DNA from: Aureimonas sp. AU20
GTDB taxonomy: Bacteria; Pseudomonadota; Alphaproteobacteria; Rhizobiales; Rhizobiaceae
Length of the DNA: 64,000 nucleotides
Reading direction: 5' to 3'
Assembly (NCBI RefSeq): GCF_001442755.1
Contig: NZ_CP006371.1
Coordinates: 37,356 to 101,355, forward strand
Shown here: one piece after another, positions 33,847-42,801 of the stretch
How the letters are laid out: every line of letters begins with the position of its first letter
How positions within the stretch are numbered: the stretch's first letter is position 1
Position numbers and translations under genes: made by a program
The notes under the pieces: model-generated
The model's database searches: none
The model's input: only the letters and a program-made list of their open reading frames with translations
What the model was told of the DNA's origin: nothing

Positions 33847-34406
33847 TTGGTGATGACTTGTCCTAGGGGCCGTTTACCGACCTCTTCGTCGAAAAGCTGG
33901 TAGATGAGTGTTTTTAGGAAGGTTCCTGACTTGCCACCAAAGGCCTTCTTTACGGCCTTCTGGCGCTCGATGAGCGTGGCGAAGGACGGGCGTTTGGCGA
34001 GAGCCTTGGCCTTTTCCGCGCCCTCGGTTGACAGCGCAATCTGGTAGGAATTTTTGACCTTCGACACGGTGATCAATCGTCGCGCCTCAAGATGGGCGAG
34101 GACCTGATAATAGCGCTTGTCCCAAGGACCGTAGTGATGCCGCACCATCGTGGACTCGATGGCGTCCGAACGGTCGAAGGGCGCGGACTGTGCATCGGGT
34201 TCGGTCGCCGCCCGCGCAGCATCGAAGAAGTCCGGGTAGCGGGTGAAGAAGTCGAGCTTGGCCATCTTGGTTAGACCATCGATCCGGCCCGCCGTCCCGC
34301 AGACATGCATGAGCAGCAGCAACCGTGCGGCGTGAAATTCGAGGATGTCGTCGGCTGCCAGCGGGAGGCTAGCGGGACGAGTTCCGAGGCGCGACAGAGA
34401 CTTCAC
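33843..34406 (-). CDS. Small middle component of the conflict operon
   Basis: A 187-residue mainly helical protein. It contains a winged-helix-like stretch (IDGLTKMAKLDFFTRYPDFFDAAR, then HYGPWDKRYYQVLAHLEARRLITVSKVKNSYQIALSTEGAEKAKAL) that looks like ABC-3C middle components or a LmuC-like linker. The GTG at 34406 overlaps the upstream stop in GTGA and has GGACGGGG just before it; an in-frame GTG at 34436 is also possible. Its stop overlaps the ATPase start. It probably bridges effector and ATPase. I recognise the architecture rather than a specific named family. Confidence 0.75.
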   Translation of the reverse strand: MKSLSRLGTRPASLPLAADDILEFHAARLLLLMHVCGTAGRIDGLTKMAKLDFFTRYPDFFDAARAATEPDAQSAPFDRSDAIESTMVRHHYGPWDKRYYQVLAHLEARRLITVSKVKNSYQIALSTEGAEKAKALAKRPSFATLIERQKAVKKAFGGKSGTFLKTLIYQLFDEEVGKRPLGQVITK

Positions 34407-35581
34407 AACCCCGTCCGATCGAAGCGCAGAAGACACCGGTCAGCGATGTCGTACATGCAGCCCTTGAGGAAGGCGGACCGGTCGCCTTGGTCCGCCGGCA
34501 GGGAAGCGTTGATCGCATCCATCCGATCGACGCAGAGCGCGTGGAAGGCGGGACCGTCGAGATCGAGGGTCCCGGCCGCGCGTTTGGCACTAAGGTTCTG
34601 GACCTCGGATTTGACGCGCCCCTGAAGCTGACTGGCTTCATCCGGCTGCATGTAGCGCGAAGTCCGTACGGAGCGGGCGTAATCAAGCCGCATATCGACG
34701 GCCATGGCTACCACCGTTCCTGTGAGGGAGGCGTTACTCATCTTCTCGATTAGCTTGCCGCCCGAAGGCTGAGCGGCGTCGTCCTTCAGCTTGGCCAGGC
34801 ACGCGTCCCACATGGTCAAGAAGGCCTTGCGGGTGAGAATTTTCTTGGCCTTATCCGGCTTCCACTTCGCATCGCCGGCCGTCTTCACCAGCTTGCGCAG
34901 CTCATCGAGTAGGATGTCGATATGCTCTAGCAGAAGTAGGCTTCCGGCGGCTTGCATGATCTCGAAGAGCCGCATCCTGTTGTGCGTCTTGACGGCCACC
35001 TCGTCGTGGCGAGCGTCCCACTGGCAGTTGTCCAGCCAGTAACCGGTCCCATTGCCCCGTTTCGACACGACGTTGGGCATTCTTCCATCAAGGTCCGCTT
35101 TAAGGGCGACCATCTCGTCGCAATCTATGGCCCGCGCTTCGTTTCCCCGCTTGTAGGTTAGCGGTGTCAGAGCGGAAACCACCGGACGTAGGGTGACGAT
35201 CCTGAAGCACGCGGTCTCTTCGTGCTGGTCGCGATCCAGAGACTTCTCAAAGATCGACGATCCGACAGCCTGCTTCTTGCGCAGGCAAAGGTCCGCGACG
35301 GACCAGAGTTTGTCCGCTTCGGCACCTTTAACCTGCACAAACTCAGCGACTAGGGGCGGCGCGCCGTTGGCCCAGACGAGCACCAGATCGTCATGGGTCT
35401 CAAAATGGATCTTCACCAGCTGGGGGTTGTCCAACATCTCCAGCACGAAGCCGACGGCGATCTCGTCCTGATAGTTGAAGCCCTTGCGCGCGATAGGGCC
35501 GCCTTCTTCGGAAGGGCGGGCGTCATCGATCGATGGCCAGGCATCTTCGTCGTTCTCAAGGTTTTCAGTCTCTAACGACAG
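34403..35581 (-). CDS. Cap4-like (DUF4297-type) nuclease effector of the conflict operon
   Basis: The protein has an N-terminal PD-(D/E)xK-type domain resembling Cap4/DUF4297 nucleases. The segment GFNYQDEIAVGFVLEML is followed by FETHDDLVLVW (acidic residues) and EFVQVKG (QxK catalytic core). The rest is helical. The frame opens at 35605 and has no ATG before GFNYQ. A GTG at 35446 would remove that motif, so I place the start at a CTG at 35581; this needs confirmation. It is the first gene of the operon and overlaps the middle component. By analogy with Lamassu-Cap4 and ABC-3C systems it would cut DNA when activated. Confidence 0.8.
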   Translation of the reverse strand: MSLETENLENDEDAWPSIDDARPSEEGGPIARKGFNYQDEIAVGFVLEMLDNPQLVKIHFETHDDLVLVWANGAPPLVAEFVQVKGAEADKLWSVADLCLRKKQAVGSSIFEKSLDRDQHEETACFRIVTLRPVVSALTPLTYKRGNEARAIDCDEMVALKADLDGRMPNVVSKRGNGTGYWLDNCQWDARHDEVAVKTHNRMRLFEIMQAAGSLLLLEHIDILLDELRKLVKTAGDAKWKPDKAKKILTRKAFLTMWDACLAKLKDDAAQPSGGKLIEKMSNASLTGTVVAMAVDMRLDYARSVRTSRYMQPDEASQLQGRVKSEVQNLSAKRAAGTLDLDGPAFHALCVDRMDAINASLPADQGDRSAFLKGCMYDIADRCLLRFDRTGL

Positions 35582-35949
35582 ATCTCGGCGCTTTCGGCTT
35601 AACTGTCACAGCCCCCGCTGTCACATCCCGTCAAACTATAAGCGCGGGGCGATACATCCGACAAGTGTACGGAGGCGTAGGTCGATGCGGATCATCGCAC
35701 CTACAGCCGGCAAGGATGATGTCCATCGGAAGGGGATCGTTACAGGCCGGGTACGCGAATGTCCGCTGGTGACAGAAGCCGCCGTTCAGCAAGCTGTTTC
35801 GGAATGACGGCTTCGTCCCAATGCCAGTCGTTTCGACTGCCGTTCGGGGGTTCGTTCACGAACGGCAGGTTTCAGGATCGCGCGGAATTAACTTGGACGG
35901 CTTAGATGGGCGCAAAGCTGCCATACGAACCTGGTTGCCAGGACCGTAG
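35582..35949. other. Intergenic region between the conflict operon and the recombinase
   Basis: No gene is seen. It should contain the promoter of the conflict operon near its left end. A perfect 9-base inverted repeat (CTGCCGTTC/GAACGGCAG) with a 14-base loop spans 35837-35868, without a T tract. Fragments resembling the dispersed repeat occur near 35755-35795. Confidence 0.45.
35837..35868. repeat. Perfect inverted repeat (9-base arms, 14-base loop)
   Basis: CTGCCGTTC at 35837-35845 pairs with GAACGGCAG at 35860-35868. It lies about 80 bases downstream of the recombinase stop. It could be a hairpin or a protein/recombination site; no U-rich tail follows, so a classical terminator is unlikely. 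Confidence 0.6.
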
Positions 35950-36570
35950 TCAGTTCGCCCCTAGCGACTCTTTCAGCTCGGCAGCGTTTGTAGCCTTGGC
36001 TTCATCTCGAGCTCTTTGGATGGTCTGCCGGCTGACGCCATAGTCGCGCGAGAGCTTGGAGACCGAGGCCCCCTCCCCCAGCTTCTCGCGAACCACCTGC
36101 TTCTGCGCCTCTGTCAGGCTTCGCGGGCGCCCCAAGACCTTGCCCTGCTCCTTCGCCCGCATCAAACCAGCTTGGGTGCGCTCGATGAGAAGGTCGCGCT
36201 CGAACTCGGCGACCGCATTGATGACGCTCATTGTCATGCGACCGGTCGAGCTCGTCAGATCGACACCGCCCAGCGCGAGGCAGTGGACCTTCACGCCCAT
36301 GCCTGCGAGCAACTCGACCGTCGTCCGCACGTCCATCGAGTTACGGCCGAGCCGATCCATCTTGGTGACCACGAGGATGTCGCCCTCCTCCATTCGATCG
36401 AGAAGCCGAGCGAACCCTTCGCGCTGGGCGGCGGCCATCGAACCGGAGACCGTTTCGGAGACAACCCGCCGCGCGTGAATGTCGAAACCGGCCTGTCGGA
36501 TTTCGCCGATCTGGTTTTCCGTAGTTTGGCCGTTGGTGGAGACGCGGACATAGGCAAAAGTTCGGGACAT
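35950..36570 (-). CDS. Serine recombinase (resolvase/invertase family)
   Basis: A 206-residue small serine recombinase. The nucleophile is Ser11 in AYVRVST; the core includes GDILVVTKMDRLGRNSMD and GRMTMSVINAVAEFERDLLIERTQAGL, and the C-terminus is a helix-turn-helix (GASVSKLSRDYGVSRQTIQRARDE). It resembles Tn3/Hin-type resolvases that recombine short duplicated sites. It lies between the conflict operon and a toxin-antitoxin module, so it may mark the boundary or mobility machinery of the island. No res or gix site could be identified with confidence. Confidence 0.92.
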   Translation of the reverse strand: MSRTFAYVRVSTNGQTTENQIGEIRQAGFDIHARRVVSETVSGSMAAAQREGFARLLDRMEEGDILVVTKMDRLGRNSMDVRTTVELLAGMGVKVHCLALGGVDLTSSTGRMTMSVINAVAEFERDLLIERTQAGLMRAKEQGKVLGRPRSLTEAQKQVVREKLGEGASVSKLSRDYGVSRQTIQRARDEAKATNAAELKESLGAN

Positions 36571-36911
36571 TGGGGCTCGAAACCGACCGAAAACGCCACG
36601 ATCTTATAGGGCATGTCCGTTAGGACGGATACCTATCATTTGGTCAGGGGCGAAGCTTCCTGTCCAAAACCGATCAATTTAGCACATGGATGCCACGAAT
36701 AGATGCGCCCTCGCAGGCAGACGGTGACAGGATTGTCGTCGGAGGGCTAGCTGTCTTGGGTTTTACAAATTGACTGAATATGCCATTTTATAGAAAATTT
36801 GGCAGACCCGGCGTGATAGTTCGCCCATCCAGCGAATGTCAGCATGGTCAAAACATTAGGTACAGTCCCTTATAGGGGAATCCTGATTGTATCACCCATT
36901 TTTGAGGTTAT
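36571..36911. other. AT-richer gap with putative regulatory palindrome
   Basis: About 340 bases without a gene between divergent genes. TCCCTTATAGGGGA at 36866-36879 is a near-palindrome roughly 35 bases before the antitoxin start and may be an antitoxin operator. A res site for the recombinase could also lie here, but none is clear. Confidence 0.45.
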
Positions 36912-36914
36912 GTG

Positions 36915-37202
36915 ATGGTCGTCTACGAATTGCCACTGCAAGATAATGGGCGCGTCGTCCTACCAGCAGCCCTTAGAAAGGCCCTTGGGCTGATGAAGGG
37001 AGATAAGGTTTTAGTCGAAGCTGAGGGCGATCATGTCACTCTGACCACGGCGCGGCTTAGACGCAAACGGGCCCAGGAGATTGCCAAGAAGTACGCTCAG
37101 CCTGGCGTCAGTATCGTGGAAGAGTTTCTGCAAGAGAAGCGAGCCGAGGCTGCGCGTGAGAACGAGCAGACCGCATCCTCACACGAGGTGTCAGGTTCGT
37201 GA
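36915..37202 (+). CDS. AbrB/MazE-type antitoxin
   Basis: A 95-residue antitoxin. The N-terminal swapped-hairpin DNA-binding domain reads YELPLQDNGRVVLPAALRKALGLMKGDKVLVEAEGDHVTLTT. The C-terminal part is charged and likely disordered, neutralising the toxin. The ATG at 36915 is preferred because GAGG lies about 8 bases upstream; a GTG at 36912 is also in frame. Its stop overlaps the toxin start, and it should autoregulate the pair. Confidence 0.9.
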   Translation: MVVYELPLQDNGRVVLPAALRKALGLMKGDKVLVEAEGDHVTLTTARLRRKRAQEIAKKYAQPGVSIVEEFLQEKRAEAARENEQTASSHEVSGS

Positions 37203-37591
37203 CGGCTTGCGTGATCGACACCTCCGCTATCCTCGCCTATGCCTTCGCCGAAAAAGGCGCGACAAAGGTCGAGAGATGGATCGATGAGGGAGCTGCGGTT
37301 TCCACTTTGACGGTTCAGGAAGCGATCTCGAAGCTCTGTCAAACCGGTATGAGTGTGGAGGAAGCCGAGCAACTCGTTTGTGCCCTCGGCCTCGTCGTTC
37401 ATCCTCTGAATTTCGATCTTGCCGTGCGGGCAGGCGGCATGTTTGCTCTCACCAAACCGTTTGGATTAAGCCATGGAGATCGTGCTTGTTTGGCGCTCGG
37501 GCAAAAGCTTGCAGTGACAGTCGTCACGGCTGACAAAGCTTGGTCGAAGGTCGCGCGTGATCTCGGACTGCGTGTCGAGCAGTTTAGGTAG
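37199..37591 (+). CDS. PIN-domain toxin (VapC-like)
   Basis: A 130-residue PIN nuclease. The four acidic positions are visible: Asp7 (VIDTSA), Glu41 (TVQEAISKL), Asp94 (SHGDRACLAL) and Asp112 (VTADKAW). VapC-type toxins cut RNA. It starts at a GTG that overlaps the antitoxin stop. A homologous module with acidic residues at almost the same positions occurs at 62.6-63.3 kb. Confidence 0.92.
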   Translation: MTACVIDTSAILAYAFAEKGATKVERWIDEGAAVSTLTVQEAISKLCQTGMSVEEAEQLVCALGLVVHPLNFDLAVRAGGMFALTKPFGLSHGDRACLALGQKLAVTVVTADKAWSKVARDLGLRVEQFR

Positions 37592-37767
37592 CTGCCTAAG
37601 TGGAGAACGAATTTCCTAAGGACAAGGGAAGCGGTGTTGCTCATGACGAGACGGTCACCTCAGCCGTTCATATGACCCACCCTCGCAGCGACGAAAAAGT
37701 CAGATTACGAGCTTGCGACGGTGCGTTAGAAGGCCCTCAATAAATAAAACAATTCCGGTGGAACGCT

Positions 37768-38976
37768 AAGTGGAATCTCTCTCGCCAGGAGCTGGAAACC
37801 GAGGTCATCCGTCTGCGTGGCCAGGCAGTCGAGTCCGAACGCCTGCTTCGCCGCGAGGCCGTGTTCGACAGCGCCGTCGACTTTGGCATCGTCGTCACGG
37901 ACAAGTCGGGCATCGTCACTGACTGGAATCGCGGCGCCGAACTGACGATGGGCTGGTCGGCAGGCGAGATGGTCGGCCAGTCCGCCGAACGGTTCTTCAC
38001 CCCCGAGGACCGCGCCATCGGACGCATCGAGACCGAGATGCGAACCGCCCTAAGCGATGGGAGCGCCGCGGACGAGCGCTGGCACCTGCGCAAGGATGGC
38101 TCCCGGTTCTAGGCATCCGGGGAGATGATGCCCCTTCACGATGACGAGGGGACCCACCGTGGTTTCGTCAAGATCCTAGGCGACCGCACCGCCCAACGAC
38201 TGGCGGGCGAGCGCCTGCGCGTGTCGGAGGAACGGTTCAGGACGCTCCTGGAGACGATCGACACGGCGTTCACGCTCGTCGAGGTTCGCTTCGACGCCGA
38301 CGACCGCCCCGTGGACTACCGCTTCCTTGAAGCCAACCCGGCCTTCGAGCGGCAGGCGGGCGTCAACCTTCGCAGCAAGTGGGTGACAGAGTTCGCGCCG
38401 AACCTGGAGCAGTTCTGGTTCGACACCTACGGGCATGTGGCGCGGACCAGGGAAGCCGCGACCTTCGAGAACTATGCCCAGCCATTCTCACGCTGGTTCG
38501 ACGTTCGCGCCATCTGCGTCGGTGACCCGGCCGAACGGCAGATCGCGATCTTCTTCAACGACGTCACCGCACGCAAGGAGGCCGAAGCGGCGTTGCGCGC
38601 CAGCGAGGCGATCGCCCGCGAGAACATCGAGCGGGTGCAGTTGGCGCTCGACGCCGGCACCATCATCGGCACGTGGTTCTACGATCTCGTGAACGACCGA
38701 TTTACGGTGGACGAATCCTTTGCCCGTGCTTTCGGCCTCGACCCGGACTTCGGCCGAGTGGGGTTGAGCATGGCGCAGGTCATCGACACCGTCCACCCGG
38801 ACGACCGCGAGGCGCTCGCGGCTGCCATAGCGGCTCCTATGCCCACCAATACCGCACGCGGCGCGCCGACGGGAACTACTACTGGCTGGAGGCCAACGGG
38901 CGCGTGAACTCCGCGTCCGACGGTACACCGCTGAGCTTCCCCGGTGTCCTGATCGACATCGAGGAGCGGCGTGCCG
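37768..38976 (+). pseudogene. Broken PAS-rich sensor kinase (kinase core lost)
   Basis: This is a decayed paralog of the HWE kinases. The first PAS reads well (AVDFGIVVTDKSGIVTDWNRGAELTMGWS) until a nonsense codon at 38110-38112: the intact homolog at 56296 has FWASGEMMPL, here F*ASGEMMPL, a TGG-to-TAG change. The frame continues through a second and third PAS (LVEVRFDADDRPVDYRFLEANPAFE, GTWFYDLVNDRFTVDESFARAFG). It then frameshifts at about 38830, where several codons before SYAHQYRTRR are missing, and ends at EERRA. No kinase domain follows. There is no start codon upstream of the first PAS. Confidence 0.88.
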
Positions 38977-39022
38977 TCGAGCCGTTGACGACATACTCAG
39001 ATGTTTCAGGCAAGTTGACCCG

Positions 39023-41380
39023 ATGACCCATCAGCTCCTGCATCTCGCCTCCCTGCATTCCGGTGGATTCGTCGTAACGGCATTGGTCATCTGCGTTGTC
39101 GCGGGATGGCTCCTCGCCGCACTGCGAGGAAAGGTCGGCGAGGTGACCGCAGTTCATCGCCGGCACTGGTTGCTGGGGACAGCCCTGGTCGCCGGCCTTG
39201 GTGTATGGACGACACATTTCGTCGCCATGCTCGGTTATCGGCCAGACATGATGCTGTCCTACAATGGACCGATCACCGCAGCCTCGGCCTTGGTCGCCGT
39301 CCTGCTGGTCGGGCTGCCGCTGGCGTTCTCAGCGATCGCTCCCTCTTGGCAAGTTCGTGCCACGCTTGGTGCTGTCGGAGGGGTTGGCATCGGCGTCATG
39401 CACTACGCCGGGATGTTGGCGATCCAAGGTTGCCTGCAAAGCCATTCGATCCTTACAGGAAGCTTAGGCGTTGCCATAGGAGCATGCTGCCTCGCGTTGG
39501 CGTGCGGCCCCTCCGCACGGTTTGCGTCGCCGCGTTTCGTCTGCGCGCTGTTCACACTCGCCGTCTGCGGCACTCACTTTACGGCTGTCGCAGGGACAGA
39601 GTTGGAGCAGATCTCCGGACAGACGGTGTTCGCGCATGAGAACGTTACGCTGAGCGTGTTCACCGCCATCGGAGCGGCCGTGCTCTTCCTCGGCGCGTTC
39701 TTGACGATCCTCACAGTTAGACGCTTCGATGCCCAGGAAAGGGCGCATTCAACCGTTCTTTCGACGGCGCTCAACAACATGTCGAATGCCTTAGTTTATC
39801 TCGATGCGGAGGACAGAGTGCGCCTTTACAACAGGCGCTATCTCGACCTCTACGGCTTTGACGATCAGGCCAATCTCATCGGGAAGTCGGCCGACGAACT
39901 CATCCAACTCGTTGGAGACCGGCAAGCGTGGACGGCGGAACGACGCGACCAAGCTCGCCGCCGTCTCGACGAATGGTGGAGCGTCGGGAGCTTTACGCAA
40001 ATTGACTATTCCATGGACGACGGGCGTGTCATGGAGGTTGAGATCCGTCCAGTGAGCGGGGGCGGAACCGTCATCACGTTCAACGATGTCACAAAGGACC
40101 GTGAAGCGCAGCGCCGCATCGCGGAGTTGGCATTTTGCGATCCATTGACCAAGCTTGCCAATCGCCGAGCGTTGAACGCGCGAATGGAACGGGACTACCA
40201 TCCCAAGCGCAGGTTCAAGCTCCTTCTGCTCGACCTCGACCGCTTCAAGCCAGTCAATGACACCTATGGTCACGCCGTCGGCGACCTCCTTCTCATCGAG
40301 GTTGCCTCACGTCTCACCGAGATCGCCGGTCCGGACGGATTCGTGTCGCGTCTCGGCGGCGATGAGCTGGCCCTCCTTGTCTACGGGGACCTCGAGAAGG
40401 CGACGGCGGTGGCGACACAAGTGCTGCAGGCTATCGCCCTCCCTTTCCGCATCGGCGAGATTACACTCAACATCGGATGCAGCATCGGCATGTGCTGCAC
40501 TGATGACGCTCGCGATGCCGCGGAGCTCATGCAGTTCTCCGATATCGCGCTGTACGAGTCCAAGCGCAACGGACGCGGCGTCGCCAGTTGCTATACCTGC
40601 GGCATGTTGGAGGCGGTCTCTGAGAGGGTTCAGTTGGAGACGGACATGCGCACGGCCATCGAGCGCGGCGAAATGCATCTGGCCTATCAGCCTGTCCTCG
40701 CTCTCTCGGACGACCGCATCATTGGCTACGAAGCGTTGATCCGCTGGGAGCATCCGAAACTGGGGAACATACCGCCCGTTCGCTTCATCCCGTTGGCGGA
40801 AGAAACGGGACAGATCGTAGCGATCGGTGCCTGGGTGTTGCAGGAAGCCTGCCACCAGGCAGCCTCTTTCGACGACGACGCGTACGTTGCCGTCAACGTG
40901 TCACCCTGCCAGTTCCGTTCACCGTTGCTGCTGTCGCATCTGACACAGGCCTTGGCATCGAGCGGCCTTCCGGCGCGAAGGTTAGAGATCGAACTGACCG
41001 AGACCGCCATCGTAGAGGACGGGCAAAAAATCGCAGATATTCTCGGAGCGATCCGTCGTCTAGGTGTGTCCGTAGCGATGGACGACTTCGGCACGGGTTA
41101 TTCGTCACTTTCGCATTTGAGAGACTTCCCTCTTGACCGCATCAAGGTCGATCGTTCCTTCGTTGCGACCGCAGAGACAGACCGACACTCTATGGCTGTG
41201 TTGGAAGGCATTACACACATCGCCCGCAAGCTAGAAATCGCCATTCTAGCTGAAGGCGTAGAAACCGAATCCCAACTCACACTCCTCCGCTCCATCGGCT
41301 GCGATGCGATCCAGGGCTACCTAATTGGTCGTCCCGAGCGAATGTCTCTCGTCGACCGAAACGCCAGGCGATCAGCGTAG
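39023..41380 (+). CDS. MHYT-PAS-GGDEF-EAL membrane c-di-GMP enzyme
   Basis: This 785-residue protein has a seven-helix MHYT domain (three segments: TTHFVAMLGY, VMHYAGMLA, GTHFTAVAG) at residues 1-240. A PAS follows (ALNNMSNALVYLDAEDRVRLYNRRYLDLYGF), then GGDEF (CDPLTKLANRRAL, LDLDRFKPVNDTYGHAVGDLLL, RLGGDELALLVYG) and EAL (YEALIRWEHP, NVSPCQF, ELTETAIV, MDDFGTGYSSL, AEGVETES). The cyclase motif reads GGDEL rather than GGDEF, so cyclase activity may be reduced. There is no I-site. The ribosome binding site is weak. It begins 47 bases after the broken kinase and shares its domain type with the protein at 8728. Confidence 0.9.
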   Translation: MTHQLLHLASLHSGGFVVTALVICVVAGWLLAALRGKVGEVTAVHRRHWLLGTALVAGLGVWTTHFVAMLGYRPDMMLSYNGPITAASALVAVLLVGLPLAFSAIAPSWQVRATLGAVGGVGIGVMHYAGMLAIQGCLQSHSILTGSLGVAIGACCLALACGPSARFASPRFVCALFTLAVCGTHFTAVAGTELEQISGQTVFAHENVTLSVFTAIGAAVLFLGAFLTILTVRRFDAQERAHSTVLSTALNNMSNALVYLDAEDRVRLYNRRYLDLYGFDDQANLIGKSADELIQLVGDRQAWTAERRDQARRRLDEWWSVGSFTQIDYSMDDGRVMEVEIRPVSGGGTVITFNDVTKDREAQRRIAELAFCDPLTKLANRRALNARMERDYHPKRRFKLLLLDLDRFKPVNDTYGHAVGDLLLIEVASRLTEIAGPDGFVSRLGGDELALLVYGDLEKATAVATQVLQAIALPFRIGEITLNIGCSIGMCCTDDARDAAELMQFSDIALYESKRNGRGVASCYTCGMLEAVSERVQLETDMRTAIERGEMHLAYQPVLALSDDRIIGYEALIRWEHPKLGNIPPVRFIPLAEETGQIVAIGAWVLQEACHQAASFDDDAYVAVNVSPCQFRSPLLLSHLTQALASSGLPARRLEIELTETAIVEDGQKIADILGAIRRLGVSVAMDDFGTGYSSLSHLRDFPLDRIKVDRSFVATAETDRHSMAVLEGITHIARKLEIAILAEGVETESQLTLLRSIGCDAIQGYLIGRPERMSLVDRNARRSA

Positions 41381-41619
41381 GCATAGGGTGCCTGTAGATA
41401 TCCTTGATGCGCTTCAGACGAAGGGGCGGTGAGAGCTCACACCTCTCTCCTTGCAGATGTTGGAAACATCGTCCTGGAACGCTAGGCTGCCACCACCAAT
41501 GCCATCTCCCTCGGATGCTGAGCCATTCCTCTTGGTTTCAACAACCTACCCTTAAACAACCTGGGTATACGATCGGTGAGTGTGCGGTCCGTGCAGCGAA
41601 CGCCTGACCGAGGATCAGC

Positions 41620-42801
41620 ATGGACAACGCTACCCTTCACTTCACCGACGCGCTGGTCAATCTAGCCTGCGGTCTGACCTGCATGTCGCTGTGGTTGAAC
41701 CAGCGAAAAGACGCCTGCCTCACATACTGGGGCGGCGGGCTGCTTCTCTACGGCTTGGTGAACTCGCTGTTTCCCTTTGCCCCGAGCACACCGCTCTGGA
41801 GCAGCGCCGGGCTTTCGTGTCTTAAGGCCGCGGACATACTTTTGTGGGCAGGGTTCCGTCTCTTCGACGGCAAGCGACCGATAAACCGTCGGCTGACGAC
41901 GCTGCCGCTCGTCCCCATCAGCACCTGCTTCGTCGTCGGCGAACTGACGGGTGATTGGGCGCTGGGCGAGCGCGGCGCCTTGCTGGCCTATTGCGCCATT
42001 GCCTTCGCACAAGTCGTCTATGTGTTCCGGCGGCGCCTTGGCGTTTTCGGTCCGCGCAGCATCTCGGCGTATGCTGTCACCTTGAACGTCGCTGCCGTCC
42101 TGGCCGTCAGCCTCTTCCAGGGCATCTGGTTTACCGCAGTGGTAGGAGACTCGTTGTTTCTACTGACTGACCACGTCGTAACGATCGTGTTCACACTCGC
42201 CGTCATCGCCATGTTAGGCGAGCGCGACTACCGCACAGTCCTGCGCACCGCACATCGTGATCTTCTGACTGGTGTCCTCAACCGTTCAGGGCTGGCCGAC
42301 GCGATGACCAAGGGCGCAAACGTGCGTAGCCTCCTACTCGTCGATCTCGACAACTTTAAGCTCGTGAACGACCGCTTCGGGCACGACGGCGGCGATGAGG
42401 TCCTGCGCGACTTCGCTGGCCGCATGACTCGAGCCGTCGCCGCCGACGACCTCGTGGTGCGCCTTGGTGGCGAGGAGTTCCTGATCGCCAGCTCCCGCCC
42501 GTCGCTCGGCGAGGCGACAGCTCTTGCCGATACCATTCGCAGGGCGGCGAAGGAGCGGCCGTCGGTGGTGGGGGGGAAGCTTATTGCCTTCACCACAAGC
42601 GTTGGGGTCGCCATGAGAGTGGGGCAAGAGGACCTCGACTGCGCCATAAAACGCGCGGACATGGCGCTTTACCGGGCGAAGGAGGAGGGGCGAGATCGGG
42701 TTATCGACGACAATTTTGGCAAGCCGGGCAGGAAGGACGATCGCAAGGACGCCAACGTGATTCGACTGCAGACACTCGTTCGGGCGAAACCGGTGGCATG
42801 A
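41620..42801 (+). CDS. Membrane diguanylate cyclase (GGEEF)
   Basis: A 393-residue protein with six to seven predicted membrane helices in the first 200 residues (ALVNLACGLTCMSLWL through HVVTIVFTLAVIAML). It ends with a GGDEF-family domain: RDLLTGVLNRSGL, LVDLDNFKLVNDRFGHDGGDEVL, RLGGEEFLIA, then SVGVA and KRADMALYRAKEEGRDRV. It should synthesise cyclic di-GMP. No RxxD I-site. The GAGGATC site lies before the ATG. It follows the MHYT gene on the same strand with a 240-base gap. Confidence 0.9.
   Translation: MDNATLHFTDALVNLACGLTCMSLWLNQRKDACLTYWGGGLLLYGLVNSLFPFAPSTPLWSSAGLSCLKAADILLWAGFRLFDGKRPINRRLTTLPLVPISTCFVVGELTGDWALGERGALLAYCAIAFAQVVYVFRRRLGVFGPRSISAYAVTLNVAAVLAVSLFQGIWFTAVVGDSLFLLTDHVVTIVFTLAVIAMLGERDYRTVLRTAHRDLLTGVLNRSGLADAMTKGANVRSLLLVDLDNFKLVNDRFGHDGGDEVLRDFAGRMTRAVAADDLVVRLGGEEFLIASSRPSLGEATALADTIRRAAKERPSVVGGKLIAFTTSVGVAMRVGQEDLDCAIKRADMALYRAKEEGRDRVIDDNFGKPGRKDDRKDANVIRLQTLVRAKPVA

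Noticed and set aside
35837..35868. Rho-independent terminator for the recombinase gene
   Set aside because: The stem is strong but the loop is long and no T tract follows on either strand.
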